DNA of 64,000 bases. Source: Martinezella calliandrae (GTDB taxonomy: Bacteria > Pseudomonadota > Alphaproteobacteria > Rhizobiales > Rhizobiaceae). Below, one piece after another: positions 1 to 9,284 of this stretch (position 1 is its first letter; the number at the start of each line of letters is the position of its first letter). The notes beneath the pieces were generated by a model, which was given only the letters and a program-made list of their open reading frames with translations, did not search any database and had not been told where the DNA came from. Where the stretch lies: NCBI RefSeq assembly GCF_030272695.1, contig NZ_JARFYN010000036.1, positions 23,968 through 87,967 of the forward strand, written 5' to 3'. The translations under genes were made by a program, and so were the position numbers.

Positions 1-412
1 TCCGCTCGCGGCGGGCTCAGCCGATACTATCCGCACAACAAGCGAGGGCGCGTAATATAAGTGCCAAGGCAACCCCTTTTCCATTTGTAGCAGGCCGTGC
101 AATGGGCAGCCTGATAAGCGGCCCCAGGGTTTCCGTGTCTTAAACTGTAGCCAAGCGATTTACTGAACCGCACCGGATTTGCCGGAGGCTTCAACTCATG
201 AGAGAAGATTGGAGCCGATACGAGCAAGACAACGAACAAAATTTTATCTGAATTCCGCACCCTATGGATCAAACTTCGTGAAGTGCCACCATCCTGATGT
301 CAAGCGAATCAAGGAATTGATCCCCCCTATTGCCTCACCCAGCCGACAAACGCCGTTGTTCATAGGCTTTGTGTGCCGCTCATGGAGAATGAGACACAAG
401 TGAAGATACTTA
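1..412. other. Intergenic left edge, no supported gene
   Basis: No reading frame here has a convincing start, ribosome binding site and family resemblance. The only recognisable item is the IS-end-like sequence at 298-327, listed separately. The lactate permease gene ends at its right boundary. Confidence 0.5.
298..327 (+). mobile_element. Solo copy of an IS21-like terminal sequence
   Basis: This 30-bp stretch begins TGTCAAGCGAATC and ends in a C-run. It matches the sequence at 63904-63932 with only a few differences. At the right edge of the window the sequence continues into a second 21-bp repeat, as IS21-family ends do. Here it stands alone with no transposase beside it, so it is read as a leftover IS end. 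Family assignment is an inference from repeat style only. Confidence 0.35.
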
Positions 413-2035
413 TCACCTAACCAAGAATGACAAGATGAATGTCCAAAGGCAGACGTAGGCAAGGAGTCCAAAACTATAGGGCAGAGTCGTCCGCATAATG
501 TCTGATTCTCGGCCAACTTGACCTACCGCAGCCGCAGCGATGGCGATGGACTGCGGCGAGATCAGTTTTGCCATCACGCCGCCGCTCGTGTTGGCGGCTA
601 CCAGGAGCGCCTGGCTGGCCCCGATCTGAGATGCTGTAACCGATTGCAGATGGGCAAAAAGGATATTGCTGTTAACGGCGGAGCCGGTAATGAACACGCC
701 GAACCAGCCGATCACAGGCGCAATCAGCGGAAAGATTTTGCCGGTTCGAGCTAGCCGCAGACCGATGCTGGATGATGCTCCTGAGAAATTGGCAATATAC
801 GCGACGGCCAAGATGAGCGAAATCATGGCAAGCGGGCTCCAAAGGTCACGAATGACCCACTTGAGCTGCTTGAACGCTTCAGAAGGTGACAATCTCGATG
901 AGAGCAAGGTGGTAAGAATGACGGCGATCAAAATTGCGGTTCCAGATGCGCTGATCAGAGCTACATTCCAAACGGCTGGCAGCCCCTCAGCTGCGTCCAC
1001 GATCGGAGGCATTTCCTGAACCTGAAGATGTAGGAACGGGATTTCGAGTTTCAGCACGGTGGCCGCGAGAAGACCGTCCGCCGCGAAGAGACTTTTAAAT
1101 TGCGGCAGGCTCCATAACAAAATGACACCGGTCAAAATATAAAACGGCGACCAAGCCTTAATGATCTCCGTCAGCGACCACCGCTGCGTTGATATCGGCA
1201 GAGCTTCTTCCTCTCGATATATCCGCTTTGGCTGCCAGAACTGCATGAACAATGCCAGCGCGCCCATGGAGCCCAGTGGTGCCACGATGTCAGTCAGTTC
1301 CGGTCCGACAAAATACAAGGTGAGTGTTTGGAGACCGCTGAACAGGACGCCGATCAGGAATAGTACGGGCCAAGTTTCCCTGACGCCTCGATAACCATCC
1401 AGGACAAGAATGAGCAATAGCGGCACGAACAGCGTGGAAAGTTGGACGATCGCGATCATCATGGCAGACAAGTGTGCCAGATTGACCCCACCTTGTTGCG
1501 CACCGATCAGTATGGGTATGCCAATCGCGCCGTATGCACCGCTCGCGGCATTTGCCAGCAAGCAGAGCATGGCCGCCTTTATCGGCTTGAAGCCAAGCTC
1601 CACGAGCAGGGCCGCGCAGATGGCAATCGGTACGCCGAATCCGGCAGCGCCCTCCAGGAACGCCCCGAAGCAGAAGGCAATCAAAATGACCTGAATGCGT
1701 TGATCATCCGAGATCGCAGCGATGCTGCCCCGAATTACGTCGAACTTGCCGCTTTTGACCGCCAGCCGGTAAAGCCAGACCGCCATTAGCACGATATAGC
1801 CGATCGGCCACAAGCCGCTGAGGATGCCAAAGACGGCAGCTCCAACTATCTTTTCCAGTGGCATGTGAAAGACAACGGAAGAGACGATGATGGATATCGC
1901 CAGCGTAGCGATTGCAGCCGTCAAACCCTTGAGCTTCAATAGAGTCAGCGCGACCAGAAAGAACAGGATCGGAAGCGCTGCGACCAATGCGGAGAGACGA
2001 AGGTTTCCCAACGGATCGTATGTCTGCTGCCACAT
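413..2035 (-). CDS. lldP: L-lactate permease family transporter
   Basis: A 540-residue polytopic inner-membrane protein of the LctP/GlcA lactate permease family, which imports lactate or glycolate with protons. Hydrophobic segments run through the whole protein. The family-like stretch FLEGAAGFGVPIAI lies near residue 127, and the glycine/asparagine-rich GSAVNSNILFAH near residue 455. Length is close to the usual 530-560. The ATG at 2035 has AGGAAA just upstream. It lies 49 bp downstream of the D-lactate dehydrogenase gene on the same strand, so the two probably form an operon for lactate uptake and interconversion. Family assignment is firm; the exact substrate is inferred. Confidence 0.9.
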   Translation of the reverse strand: MWQQTYDPLGNLRLSALVAALPILFFLVALTLLKLKGLTAAIATLAISIIVSSVVFHMPLEKIVGAAVFGILSGLWPIGYIVLMAVWLYRLAVKSGKFDVIRGSIAAISDDQRIQVILIAFCFGAFLEGAAGFGVPIAICAALLVELGFKPIKAAMLCLLANAASGAYGAIGIPILIGAQQGGVNLAHLSAMMIAIVQLSTLFVPLLLILVLDGYRGVRETWPVLFLIGVLFSGLQTLTLYFVGPELTDIVAPLGSMGALALFMQFWQPKRIYREEEALPISTQRWSLTEIIKAWSPFYILTGVILLWSLPQFKSLFAADGLLAATVLKLEIPFLHLQVQEMPPIVDAAEGLPAVWNVALISASGTAILIAVILTTLLSSRLSPSEAFKQLKWVIRDLWSPLAMISLILAVAYIANFSGASSSIGLRLARTGKIFPLIAPVIGWFGVFITGSAVNSNILFAHLQSVTASQIGASQALLVAANTSGGVMAKLISPQSIAIAAAAVGQVGRESDIMRTTLPYSFGLLAYVCLWTFILSFLVR

Positions 2036-2084
2036 TGGCGTTTCCTGGTTCGGTCGATTTCAACTGTAGTGTCAAAAGCAGGCT

Positions 2085-3083
2085 TTATGCTTTCAGAACG
2101 GCATTGGGACAGCTTGTTCCGTTGGCCAGGCAATTGAAGTTTTGAAACGTGACGTCTGCAATCTCGCGCAGAGCCTCAGTGGTAAAAAACCCCTGATGAC
2201 CCGTCACCAAAACATTGGGAAAAGTCATCAGCCGCTGAAAGACATCGTCATCGATGATATCGGACGAGCGATCGTGAAAGAAAAGCCCGCTTTCCTCTTC
2301 GTAAACATCGATACCAAGCGCGCCCAAGTGGCGGGATTTCAAGGCCAGAATGACCGCACGCGTATCGATTAGAGCTCCGCGGGACGTATTGATTAGCATT
2401 GCGCGTGGTTTCATCAAACCCAGTTTCTTGCTGTTGATCATGTGTCGATTGTGTTCAGACAGCGGGCAATGGAGCGTGACGATATGAGACCGTGCTAGCA
2501 GGCTATCCAGGTCCGCCATTTCGCCAATAGCCGTAAATTCCGGGGAGGGCATTGGATCAAACGCAAGAAGGCGGCAGCCAAAACCGTTCAAAATTTTCGC
2601 GACAGCGAGTCCAATCTTGCCCGTGCCGATGATGCCAACCGTTTTTCCGTGAAGGGTCATGCCCAACAGGCCACTCAGCATGAAATTACCTTCCCGGACA
2701 CGGTTATAGGCCCGATGTGTGTGCCGGTTGAGCGTCAGGATCAGCGCTATCGTGTGTTCCGCGACGGCCTCCGGCGCGTAGGCTGGTACGCGCGCGACGA
2801 GGAGACCAAGCTTTTGGGCCGCATCGATATCGACATTGTTAAAGCCTGCGCAGCGGAGAAAGACGCCCTTCACACCGATCCTTTGCAAAGTCTCAAGGAC
2901 AGATGCGTTCACAACATCGTTGACGAAGACGCATATGGCATCACAGCCCTGCGCAAAGGCTGCCGTCTGCAAAGACAGACTGGCTTCCTGGTAAATCAGC
3001 TCGAAGGGTGCCGGTTCACGTTGATTTGCTTCGTCCAGGAAAGCCTTGTCGTAGGTATGAGTGCTGAAAACCGCTATTTTCAT
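2085..3083 (-). CDS. ldhA: D-lactate dehydrogenase (2-hydroxyacid dehydrogenase family)
   Basis: A 332-residue cytosolic NAD-dependent D-2-hydroxyacid dehydrogenase, most like fermentative D-lactate dehydrogenases that interconvert pyruvate and D-lactate. The Rossmann motif GIIGTGKIGLAVAKIL is near residue 150. Further on come NTSRGALIDTRA with the substrate-binding region, the acidic YEEESGLFF segment, and the likely catalytic histidine in GHQGFFTTEAL near the C terminus. The ATG at 3083 is preceded by AGGATGACCC. It is the first gene of a two-gene unit with the lactate permease, which supports a lactate rather than a glycerate or phosphonate substrate. No frame problems are seen. Confidence 0.88.
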   Translation of the reverse strand: MKIAVFSTHTYDKAFLDEANQREPAPFELIYQEASLSLQTAAFAQGCDAICVFVNDVVNASVLETLQRIGVKGVFLRCAGFNNVDIDAAQKLGLLVARVPAYAPEAVAEHTIALILTLNRHTHRAYNRVREGNFMLSGLLGMTLHGKTVGIIGTGKIGLAVAKILNGFGCRLLAFDPMPSPEFTAIGEMADLDSLLARSHIVTLHCPLSEHNRHMINSKKLGLMKPRAMLINTSRGALIDTRAVILALKSRHLGALGIDVYEEESGLFFHDRSSDIIDDDVFQRLMTFPNVLVTGHQGFFTTEALREIADVTFQNFNCLANGTSCPNAVLKA

Positions 3084-3611
3084 GGGTCATCCTATCGTCG
3101 AGCTTGAGTCTGCACTCACCCCGAATGAATGGCGTTGGATTGCCAGAATGCTAGCGTGCCGGCGCGCAACCGATGTGTTCGTTGCCAAGGAAGTGTTTGC
3201 CGCGGCCGACAACACGCCAGAAGCCGCAAAACAAGGGGCACCAAGTAACATGCAAGACCTCCAACCATCGCTCAGGCAAGAAGTGTCGGAGGTTGGAGGT
3301 TAGCATCTCTTGTGTGATGAAGCCCGTAGCATCACGTAGCCTCTATCGGCGTGGACGCCGGTTGGCTGCGCAGCGACCACAATCAGAACCGAGCTACAGA
3401 TCGGTTGCCGATTCGGCAGGGGCGGTCTTCGGACCGCTGAGCACCTGCCGCGTCGCCTTACTATGGCGCTTGCGCTTTACGGCGGCGTCGCTGCCGGAGC
3501 CTTGGCATCAATGCGTCCAGCGCGATCTGCGTAGGCGAAAACATTCCGGTCCACTCGCAGGATGCTATGTTCTTGCTTCCGAGACGAGCGTGTTTCCGCT
3601 TCCTGCTCGCT
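3084..3611. other. 528-bp intergenic region upstream of the lactate operon
   Basis: No supported gene. It should carry the promoter of the ldhA-lldP unit, and it contains the inverted repeat at 3257-3300. Open frames here lack ribosome binding sites and family resemblance. Confidence 0.5.
3257..3300. promoter_or_regulatory. 10-bp perfect inverted repeat upstream of ldhA
   Basis: ACCTCCAACC at 3257-3266 is repeated in inverse orientation as GGTTGGAGGT at 3291-3300, separated by 24 nt. It lies 174-217 bp upstream of the D-lactate dehydrogenase start. It could be a regulator-binding dyad or an RNA hairpin. No following T-run supports a terminator. The function is unknown. Confidence 0.3.
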
Positions 3612-5210
3612 TTAGTCGCGCCGTGGACGGCGCAGCGTGAAGCTCTCGAAGGGAGCGAGTTGGCCATCCTGGCCCACCACGTCGTAATAGGTCACCTTCA
3701 TGGTAGTGAGATCGCCTTGATGGGCGCCCGGGTCGACGTCGAAGGCGGCGAAGCCATAAGAGTGGGCGGCGTTGCGCACGGCCGACCAGGTCGCATCCTC
3801 AGCCACGTAGATCGGCGGGCGCTTGCCGGTGGTCGGGTTCTTGTCGCCCACGCCCATGATCACGCGGCAGCAGGGCGGATTGAAGAAGAGCTCGTTGGAG
3901 GGCACGGATGTGCCGCCGCCGCCGATCACCATGTGCACCGTTCCCTTGGTCGTGTCGATCACGTCGGTGGCGGTACCGACCGGGATCGGTGTCAGCGTCT
4001 TATTGTTCTGCTGGCCACGGATGGGATGAGAGCGCTCGTAATGGTGCTCGTGGCCGCAGACCACCAGGTCGACACCATACTTGTCGAACAGCGGCAGCCA
4101 TTCCTCGCGGATACCGAGATCGGCGCCGTTGAACTTGTCGGCGGTGGAAATGGCGACCTGGTGCATGCAAACCACCAGCCAGTCGATGCCCTTGTCGTTG
4201 CGGGCTGCGGCGAGCTCTTTGTCGAGCCATGCTTTCTGCGCGCCGCCGGAATAGCCGCGCACGTAGGAATCGCCACCATCTTGGTAGCAGACATCGTCAT
4301 TGGCGATGGCAATCACCCGCACCGAGCCGGCGGTGAAGCTGTACCAAAGGCCATGCGTCACCTCGGTCTGGCCATCGGCCTGCGGCAGGGAAAAATATGT
4401 CTGGTAAGCCTTGTAGCCGATCGGTCCGTTGCCGAGTTCGTTCTCGTGGTTACCGGGCGAAGGCATCCACGGGCGGTTGCGGGCGCTGCGGCTATTGTTG
4501 TTCCAGAAATCCCACCAGGTTCGTACGCGGTCCTGGGCGAGGTTGGCGTAGCACAGGTCCCCGTTGAACAGGTGAAAGAGAGGGCGCAGGCGCTCGACGC
4601 CGAGCGTGGTATCGCCCGCCGCGGGCGAACCGAGATTGTCGTTGATATAGGTAACACCTTGCAGCGTGACGCCGGCCGGCGGGTGGAAGACCTTGCCGAG
4701 TGTCGGTGTGCCCTGGTCACCGAAGCTGGTGAACGTGAGTGGTTGGCGACCACGCGGTGAGGTGCGGAAGGTGCCGAATTGCGGCTCGGCGCCGTCGTGC
4801 AGCGCAGCGTAGAGATAGGGGGAATCGGCGTCGAGCCCGTCGATTTTGGCATGATAGGCATAGACGGTCTGGTTGGATTTGGCGTCAACATAGCTCGCTT
4901 CGTGCGCGGCGACTGTCTGCTCCAGCTTGCCATCGGGCCGGCCGATCAATACGCGCGGCTGCTTCACCGGCTGTAGCGTATGCCAAGAGACCACCATCTC
5001 GGCGGAGGCATCGGCGCCGAATTGAAGATGGAGCCCTGCGACCGGGGGCGTTTCGACGGGATTCGTTACACCAGTGGCGGTCGGAGCCAGCGCATTCTCT
5101 TCGGCGCCGGCAAACGACGCTGTCAACAGCACACCGGTGCCAATTCCGGCGGCGGCAAGGAGTCTGCGGCGGCTGATATCAAAGTTCTTGTCGCTGTCCG
5201 GTGTTGTCAT
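3612..5210 (-). CDS. Tat-exported purple acid phosphatase-like metallophosphoesterase
   Basis: About 532 residues from the ATG at 5210. The N terminus carries a twin-arginine signal (SRRRLLAAAGIGTGVLL) ending near AEENA, so the enzyme should be exported folded to the periplasm. A purple-acid-phosphatase N-terminal domain is followed by the dinuclear-metal motifs in order: FGDQGT, NGDLCYA, PGNHENE, a histidine in VVCMHQ and GHEHHYERS. It should hydrolyse phosphate monoesters. An upstream in-frame ATG at 5285 has a better Shine-Dalgarno (AAGGTGGG) but would give an unusually long n-region, so the start is uncertain. It stands alone in its orientation. Family assignment is firm; the natural substrate is not visible. 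Confidence 0.85.
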   Translation of the reverse strand: MTTPDSDKNFDISRRRLLAAAGIGTGVLLTASFAGAEENALAPTATGVTNPVETPPVAGLHLQFGADASAEMVVSWHTLQPVKQPRVLIGRPDGKLEQTVAAHEASYVDAKSNQTVYAYHAKIDGLDADSPYLYAALHDGAEPQFGTFRTSPRGRQPLTFTSFGDQGTPTLGKVFHPPAGVTLQGVTYINDNLGSPAAGDTTLGVERLRPLFHLFNGDLCYANLAQDRVRTWWDFWNNNSRSARNRPWMPSPGNHENELGNGPIGYKAYQTYFSLPQADGQTEVTHGLWYSFTAGSVRVIAIANDDVCYQDGGDSYVRGYSGGAQKAWLDKELAAARNDKGIDWLVVCMHQVAISTADKFNGADLGIREEWLPLFDKYGVDLVVCGHEHHYERSHPIRGQQNNKTLTPIPVGTATDVIDTTKGTVHMVIGGGGTSVPSNELFFNPPCCRVIMGVGDKNPTTGKRPPIYVAEDATWSAVRNAAHSYGFAAFDVDPGAHQGDLTTMKVTYYDVVGQDGQLAPFESFTLRRPRRD

Positions 5211-5577
5211 GGCGGGGGGCTCCGGCGAGAGAGGGGCTCCTCTTGCTAACGCGGTACTGTGACCGTGACGCGACAAACTGGACATGGTCCCACCTTCGCC
5301 TCTTATGCTTGGGGTCCAAGGACTGCCGGTTGGAACCCATATCCCGACACAGCCAAGGTGCCGTTGAAAGAGGGCGTACTCCAAGAGCGCGAGGGCAGGG
5401 ATCGTGTTAGGCGAGAAACAGCCGTTCGCCGCGCGCGAGCTCTTGGCGCGGATGATGCCATTCCACGGGGGAGCCAGCTCAAACGGGAGGCGCCGCTCGT
5501 TGGGGTTATTCCGATTTCGGGAGGCGACTTAGTCTACGGCGAGGATCCGCAAGAACCGAAATTGAGCTTGGTTGAGA
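5211..5577. other. Intergenic region, nothing recognised
   Basis: Sequence between the phosphatase start and the end of a small rhizobial gene. It may hold the phosphatase promoter and the alternative phosphatase start at 5285. No RNA gene, repeat or terminator is evident. Confidence 0.4.
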
Positions 5578-5805
5578 TCAATCTTTCAGGGTATCGCTTG
5601 CCGTCACGGCAAGCTGGAAGAGCTTTTCCTCGTCGCGAATTCCCTGTTGGTACAATTTGATGATCAAGGCGGCGATAGTTTCGGCTTCTTGGTGTTCACG
5701 TGTGATTTCCAGCTTGATCAAACTGGCATCGAATGCGCGTTGGCACACGCCAAGCGCCTCAGAATCCAGCGGTATCTCCCGCCGGTGAGCATACCTCACG
5801 ATCAC
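5578..5805 (-). CDS. Small conserved rhizobial protein, family present twice
   Basis: A 75-residue protein with no recognised domain. The GTG at 5805 is chosen because GGAGGTGG lies six bases upstream, and this start aligns exactly with the start of the second copy at 38322-38558. Both share an xxPLD-x5-CQRAFDxSL core and an AALIIxLxQQGxRxExxL segment. The predicted structure is mostly helical and soluble. It is transcribed away from glgE, with 238 bp between the starts. Because two divergent copies keep the same length and core, it is probably a real gene; the function is unknown. Confidence 0.65.
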   Translation of the reverse strand: MIVRYAHRREIPLDSEALGVCQRAFDASLIKLEITREHQEAETIAALIIKLYQQGIRDEEKLFQLAVTASDTLKD

Positions 5806-6043
5806 TGCGACCACCTCCGCGAAGGCAGATACTCCCAAACAGGACCGAATTTAAATCCTCGCCCTGCACATTTCAATGGTTCAAACAGATGGGATTCTGG
5901 CCGCAACGAGGCACCTTCGCTTTCCAGTCATGTCAAGCTGCGGGGAAATCATGGAAGGAACAAGTGAGGCGTTCGAAGGTTAGTCTCGGTGATTGCCGAC
6001 ACGACCAAAAGCCATTTCCGCGTCAGGGGTGGAGTTTAGTTTG

Positions 6044-9000
6044 ATGACGTTCTCATCACAGTTAACCACCGCGTTTAGGCGTCCACGGATCTACTACGTT
6101 AACCCGCTGCTCTTGTCGGGTCGAGACCGATGGAGCGAAGCATTTGATCACGCAAGCGCGCTCGGTTTCGACATCGTACTTTCGGCCCCACCCTTTCTCA
6201 AAGCGGCCGGCGCGGGTCTTTTTTCCACTGGCAACTATGGGCGCCTGGATCCGGCGCTCAAGCTTGAAGAAGATGCAGCGGAAGGTCTTTCAGCGCTGGC
6301 GCAAGACGCGCGAGCGCGAGGCGTCGAACTTATGCTCGATCTTGCAATAAAGTCGCGCGATACCGAGGCGGCCAAAGTCTCCGCGCCCCTCGACCCAAGA
6401 TGGTCGCCGACATCTCCAGCCATGTCCGAAGTTCGGTGCCAAGCGCCATCACTGAACGAGGTGATCGAGGAGTGGGAAGCGCGGCTGGAGCGCTTTGCGA
6501 TCTGCGGTATAGCAGGCTATCGGATGCTCGGTCTCGACAGCTTGCCCGCCGACGGCTGGCGACGGCTGATCGCGAGCGCGAAAGCCGTTAGGCCCGGAAC
6601 GAAGTGTTTTGCCTATACGCCTGGAACCGACTTCGCGCTACGATCGGCGCTGCAAGACTGCGGTTTCGACGGCGCTTTCTCCTCACTTGCCTGGTGGGAT
6701 CTGCGCGAAAGCTGGTTCCTGGAGGAATATCGGCTCCAGCTTTCCTTCGGATCGCAAATCGCTTTTCCGGAAGCGCCCTTCGGAAAGCGGTTGGCGCATG
6801 GTAGCGAGGGTAGGGAAATCCGCGAGCGCAAATCGCTTCGCGCCCTGCATCTGGCGGCCGAACTTGGCGACGGGCTTCTTGTGCCGATGGGCTTCGAATT
6901 CGGCGCCGTCCTGCCGCTCGATCCCACATTCGGTCGTGGAGAAGGTCTGCGCGTCCTGAAAGCGCAGGGCAGCTTCGATATCTCGGCAGACCTGCGCAAC
7001 CTCAATGCCAGTCAACGAGATGGCGTCGACACAGAAACAAGATTTTGCCTTCGATTCGAAACATCGAACCATGTGACGGCGATCCTACAGGCAGATCGGC
7101 CCGATCTCCGGGCCGCCGAGAGCGCGCGGTTGATCATTGTCAACAGGGATTTGCGCCACGCCGCGATGCTGCCTGGTGACATCGTTCATCGCTTGGCGTT
7201 GCCTTTCTTGCCCGTCGAAGCGGCCCTCGCCGACCACAGGATTGCCCCGGGCGACGTAACTGTCCTCGCAGCCGAGGCCCACCCTGTCGTCGCGGTAGGC
7301 GAAGGAGAGCTGTCCCTTGCCGAAGCGACCGCGTCACCACGCATTGCCATCGAAAATATCACGCCACAGGTCGATGGCGGCCGCTTTCCGATCAAGCGCA
7401 TCATCGGGGACACGGTAGAGGTCGAGGCGGACATCTTCGCAGACGGCCATGACCTCCTGTCGGCCGCCCTGCTTTGCCGCGCGTGCGATGAATTGGATTG
7501 GCGCCAATCGAGGATGGCCCTTTCCGAAAACGATCGGTGGCAAGGATCCTTCTTCCTCGATCGCATCGGTCGCTTCGAATTCCGGATCGAAGCTTGGAAG
7601 AATCCTTTCGCCATCTTCCGCTACGAGCTTCTGAAGAAGAGTGAAGCGCGGCTCGATCTGCGCCTGGAACTGATCGAGGGCGAAGAATTGATCCGCGATG
7701 CCTCAGCTGATCCGGCTAAAACAATGACGGCTGCAGACAGGGCAGAGCTTGCCGCACTTCTTGCTGGGTTCGAGAAGCGCGATGCATCCGGCAAGCTCGA
7801 GATGTTGCTTGCCACGCGCACCAGTGAGCTCATGGCACTTGCTGACCGTCGTCCCTTTGCCTCTCGCTCGCGCAGCTATGGCGTCGAATCCGAGCGGCGC
7901 GAGGCTGCTTTTGCCAGCTGGTATCAGATCTTTCCTCGCTCACAAAGCGGCGACCCTAATCGGCACGGTAACTTCGACGACGTCATCGCACGCCTGCCCG
8001 CAATCCGGGACATGGGCTTCGACGTACTCTATTTCCCGCCCATCCATCCAATCGGACGCACCAACCGCAAGGGCCGCAACAATTCTATCGTGGCTGCTCC
8101 GACCGACCCGGGTAGTCCCTATGCGATCGGCTCCGAAACCGGTGGGCATGAAGCCATTCACCCGCTTCTCGGCGAATTCGATGATTTCGAACGTCTGGTG
8201 ACGGAAGCTAAGCGGTTTGGGTTGGAGATCGCGCTCGACTTGGCAATTCAAGCCTCCCCAGACCACCCGTGGCTGAAGAACCATCCGGGTTGGTTCGACT
8301 GGAGACCGGATGGGACGATCCGTTATGCGGAAAATCCGCCGAAGAAATACGAAGATATTGTCAATGTCGATTTCTATACGAAGGACGCAGTGCCGGCGCT
8401 GTGGGCCGAGTTGCGTGACATCGTCGAAATGTGGATCGACGAAGGCATAAAGCTGTTTCGCGTCGATAACCCACATACCAAGCCATTTCCGTTCTGGGAA
8501 TGGATGATTGGCGATATCCGCGCGCGTCATCCGGAGGTCGTTTTCCTTTCAGAAGCGTTCACAAGGCCGAAGGTGATGTACCGACTGGCAAAGATCGGCT
8601 TTTCTCAGTCCTACACCTACTTCACCTGGCGCAACACCAGGGCAGAGCTGGAGCAATATCTGGTCGACCTAACTGAGAGCGAAATCAAAGAGTTCTTTCG
8701 CCCACATTTCTTCGTCAACACCCACGATATCAATCCCGACTTCCTGCAGAACGCGCCCCGCCCCGCCTATCTCATCAGGGCCGCTCTGGCTTCGACATTG
8801 TCGGGCTTGTGGGGGGTTTATAACGGTTTCGAACTTTGCGAGGGTCGACCCGATGCCAAGCGCAAGGAATACGCCGACAGCGAGAAATACGAAATCCGCG
8901 CGTGGGATTACGACCGCCCGGGCAACATCAAAGCGGAGATCTCGATGCTTAATCGAATCCGCAAGGATAATTCGGCGCTTCAATCCCATCTCGGTTTGAC

Positions 9001-9283
9001 ACTACTGCCCTCATCAAACCCAAACGTCATGTTCTACGAAAAAGCTAGCGTCGGGCGCCACAATGTTCTGCTCGTGGCCGTGACGCTCAATCCGCACGCG
9101 ACAGAAGAAAGCAATGTGGAATTTCCGCTTTGGCGGTTCCGTATGGCTGATGACGGAACGCTTGCCTTCGAGGATCTCGTTACCGGCCAAAGGTTTAGTC
9201 GAACGGGAAAATGGCAAACGATCAGGCTGGACCCGGCGCATTTGCCCTTCGCCATCTGGCGCGTCAGGACAGGGGAGGTCTGA
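6044..9283 (+). CDS. glgE: GlgE maltosyltransferase with an extra N-terminal inactive GH13-like domain
   Basis: It transfers maltose from alpha-maltose-1-phosphate onto the non-reducing end of alpha-1,4-glucans in the cytosol. Of 1079 residues, about 620-985 form the GH13_3 catalytic barrel. Asp808 (FRVDNPH) is the likely nucleophile and Glu837 (FLSEAF) the likely acid, with the GlgE hallmark ENPPKKYEDIVNVDFY upstream. A beta-sandwich of DUF3416 type is near 430-520. Normal GlgE is about 660 residues. The additional first 330 residues resemble the catalytic barrel (LDLAI, WWDLRESWFLEEY) but lack its acidic residues. The ATG at 6044 follows AGGGGTGGAG. It is the first gene of a tightly packed glgE-treS-glgB unit, one base from the next gene. 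Confidence 0.93.
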   Translation: MTFSSQLTTAFRRPRIYYVNPLLLSGRDRWSEAFDHASALGFDIVLSAPPFLKAAGAGLFSTGNYGRLDPALKLEEDAAEGLSALAQDARARGVELMLDLAIKSRDTEAAKVSAPLDPRWSPTSPAMSEVRCQAPSLNEVIEEWEARLERFAICGIAGYRMLGLDSLPADGWRRLIASAKAVRPGTKCFAYTPGTDFALRSALQDCGFDGAFSSLAWWDLRESWFLEEYRLQLSFGSQIAFPEAPFGKRLAHGSEGREIRERKSLRALHLAAELGDGLLVPMGFEFGAVLPLDPTFGRGEGLRVLKAQGSFDISADLRNLNASQRDGVDTETRFCLRFETSNHVTAILQADRPDLRAAESARLIIVNRDLRHAAMLPGDIVHRLALPFLPVEAALADHRIAPGDVTVLAAEAHPVVAVGEGELSLAEATASPRIAIENITPQVDGGRFPIKRIIGDTVEVEADIFADGHDLLSAALLCRACDELDWRQSRMALSENDRWQGSFFLDRIGRFEFRIEAWKNPFAIFRYELLKKSEARLDLRLELIEGEELIRDASADPAKTMTAADRAELAALLAGFEKRDASGKLEMLLATRTSELMALADRRPFASRSRSYGVESERREAAFASWYQIFPRSQSGDPNRHGNFDDVIARLPAIRDMGFDVLYFPPIHPIGRTNRKGRNNSIVAAPTDPGSPYAIGSETGGHEAIHPLLGEFDDFERLVTEAKRFGLEIALDLAIQASPDHPWLKNHPGWFDWRPDGTIRYAENPPKKYEDIVNVDFYTKDAVPALWAELRDIVEMWIDEGIKLFRVDNPHTKPFPFWEWMIGDIRARHPEVVFLSEAFTRPKVMYRLAKIGFSQSYTYFTWRNTRAELEQYLVDLTESEIKEFFRPHFFVNTHDINPDFLQNAPRPAYLIRAALASTLSGLWGVYNGFELCEGRPDAKRKEYADSEKYEIRAWDYDRPGNIKAEISMLNRIRKDNSALQSHLGLTLLPSSNPNVMFYEKASVGRHNVLLVAVTLNPHATEESNVEFPLWRFRMADDGTLAFEDLVTGQRFSRTGKWQTIRLDPAHLPFAIWRVRTGEV

Positions 9284-9284
9284 G

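Noticed and set aside
3567..4760. 397-codon plus-strand open frame
   Set aside because: It is antisense to the purple acid phosphatase, whose motifs and Tat signal are clear. The antisense frame is open only because of high GC.
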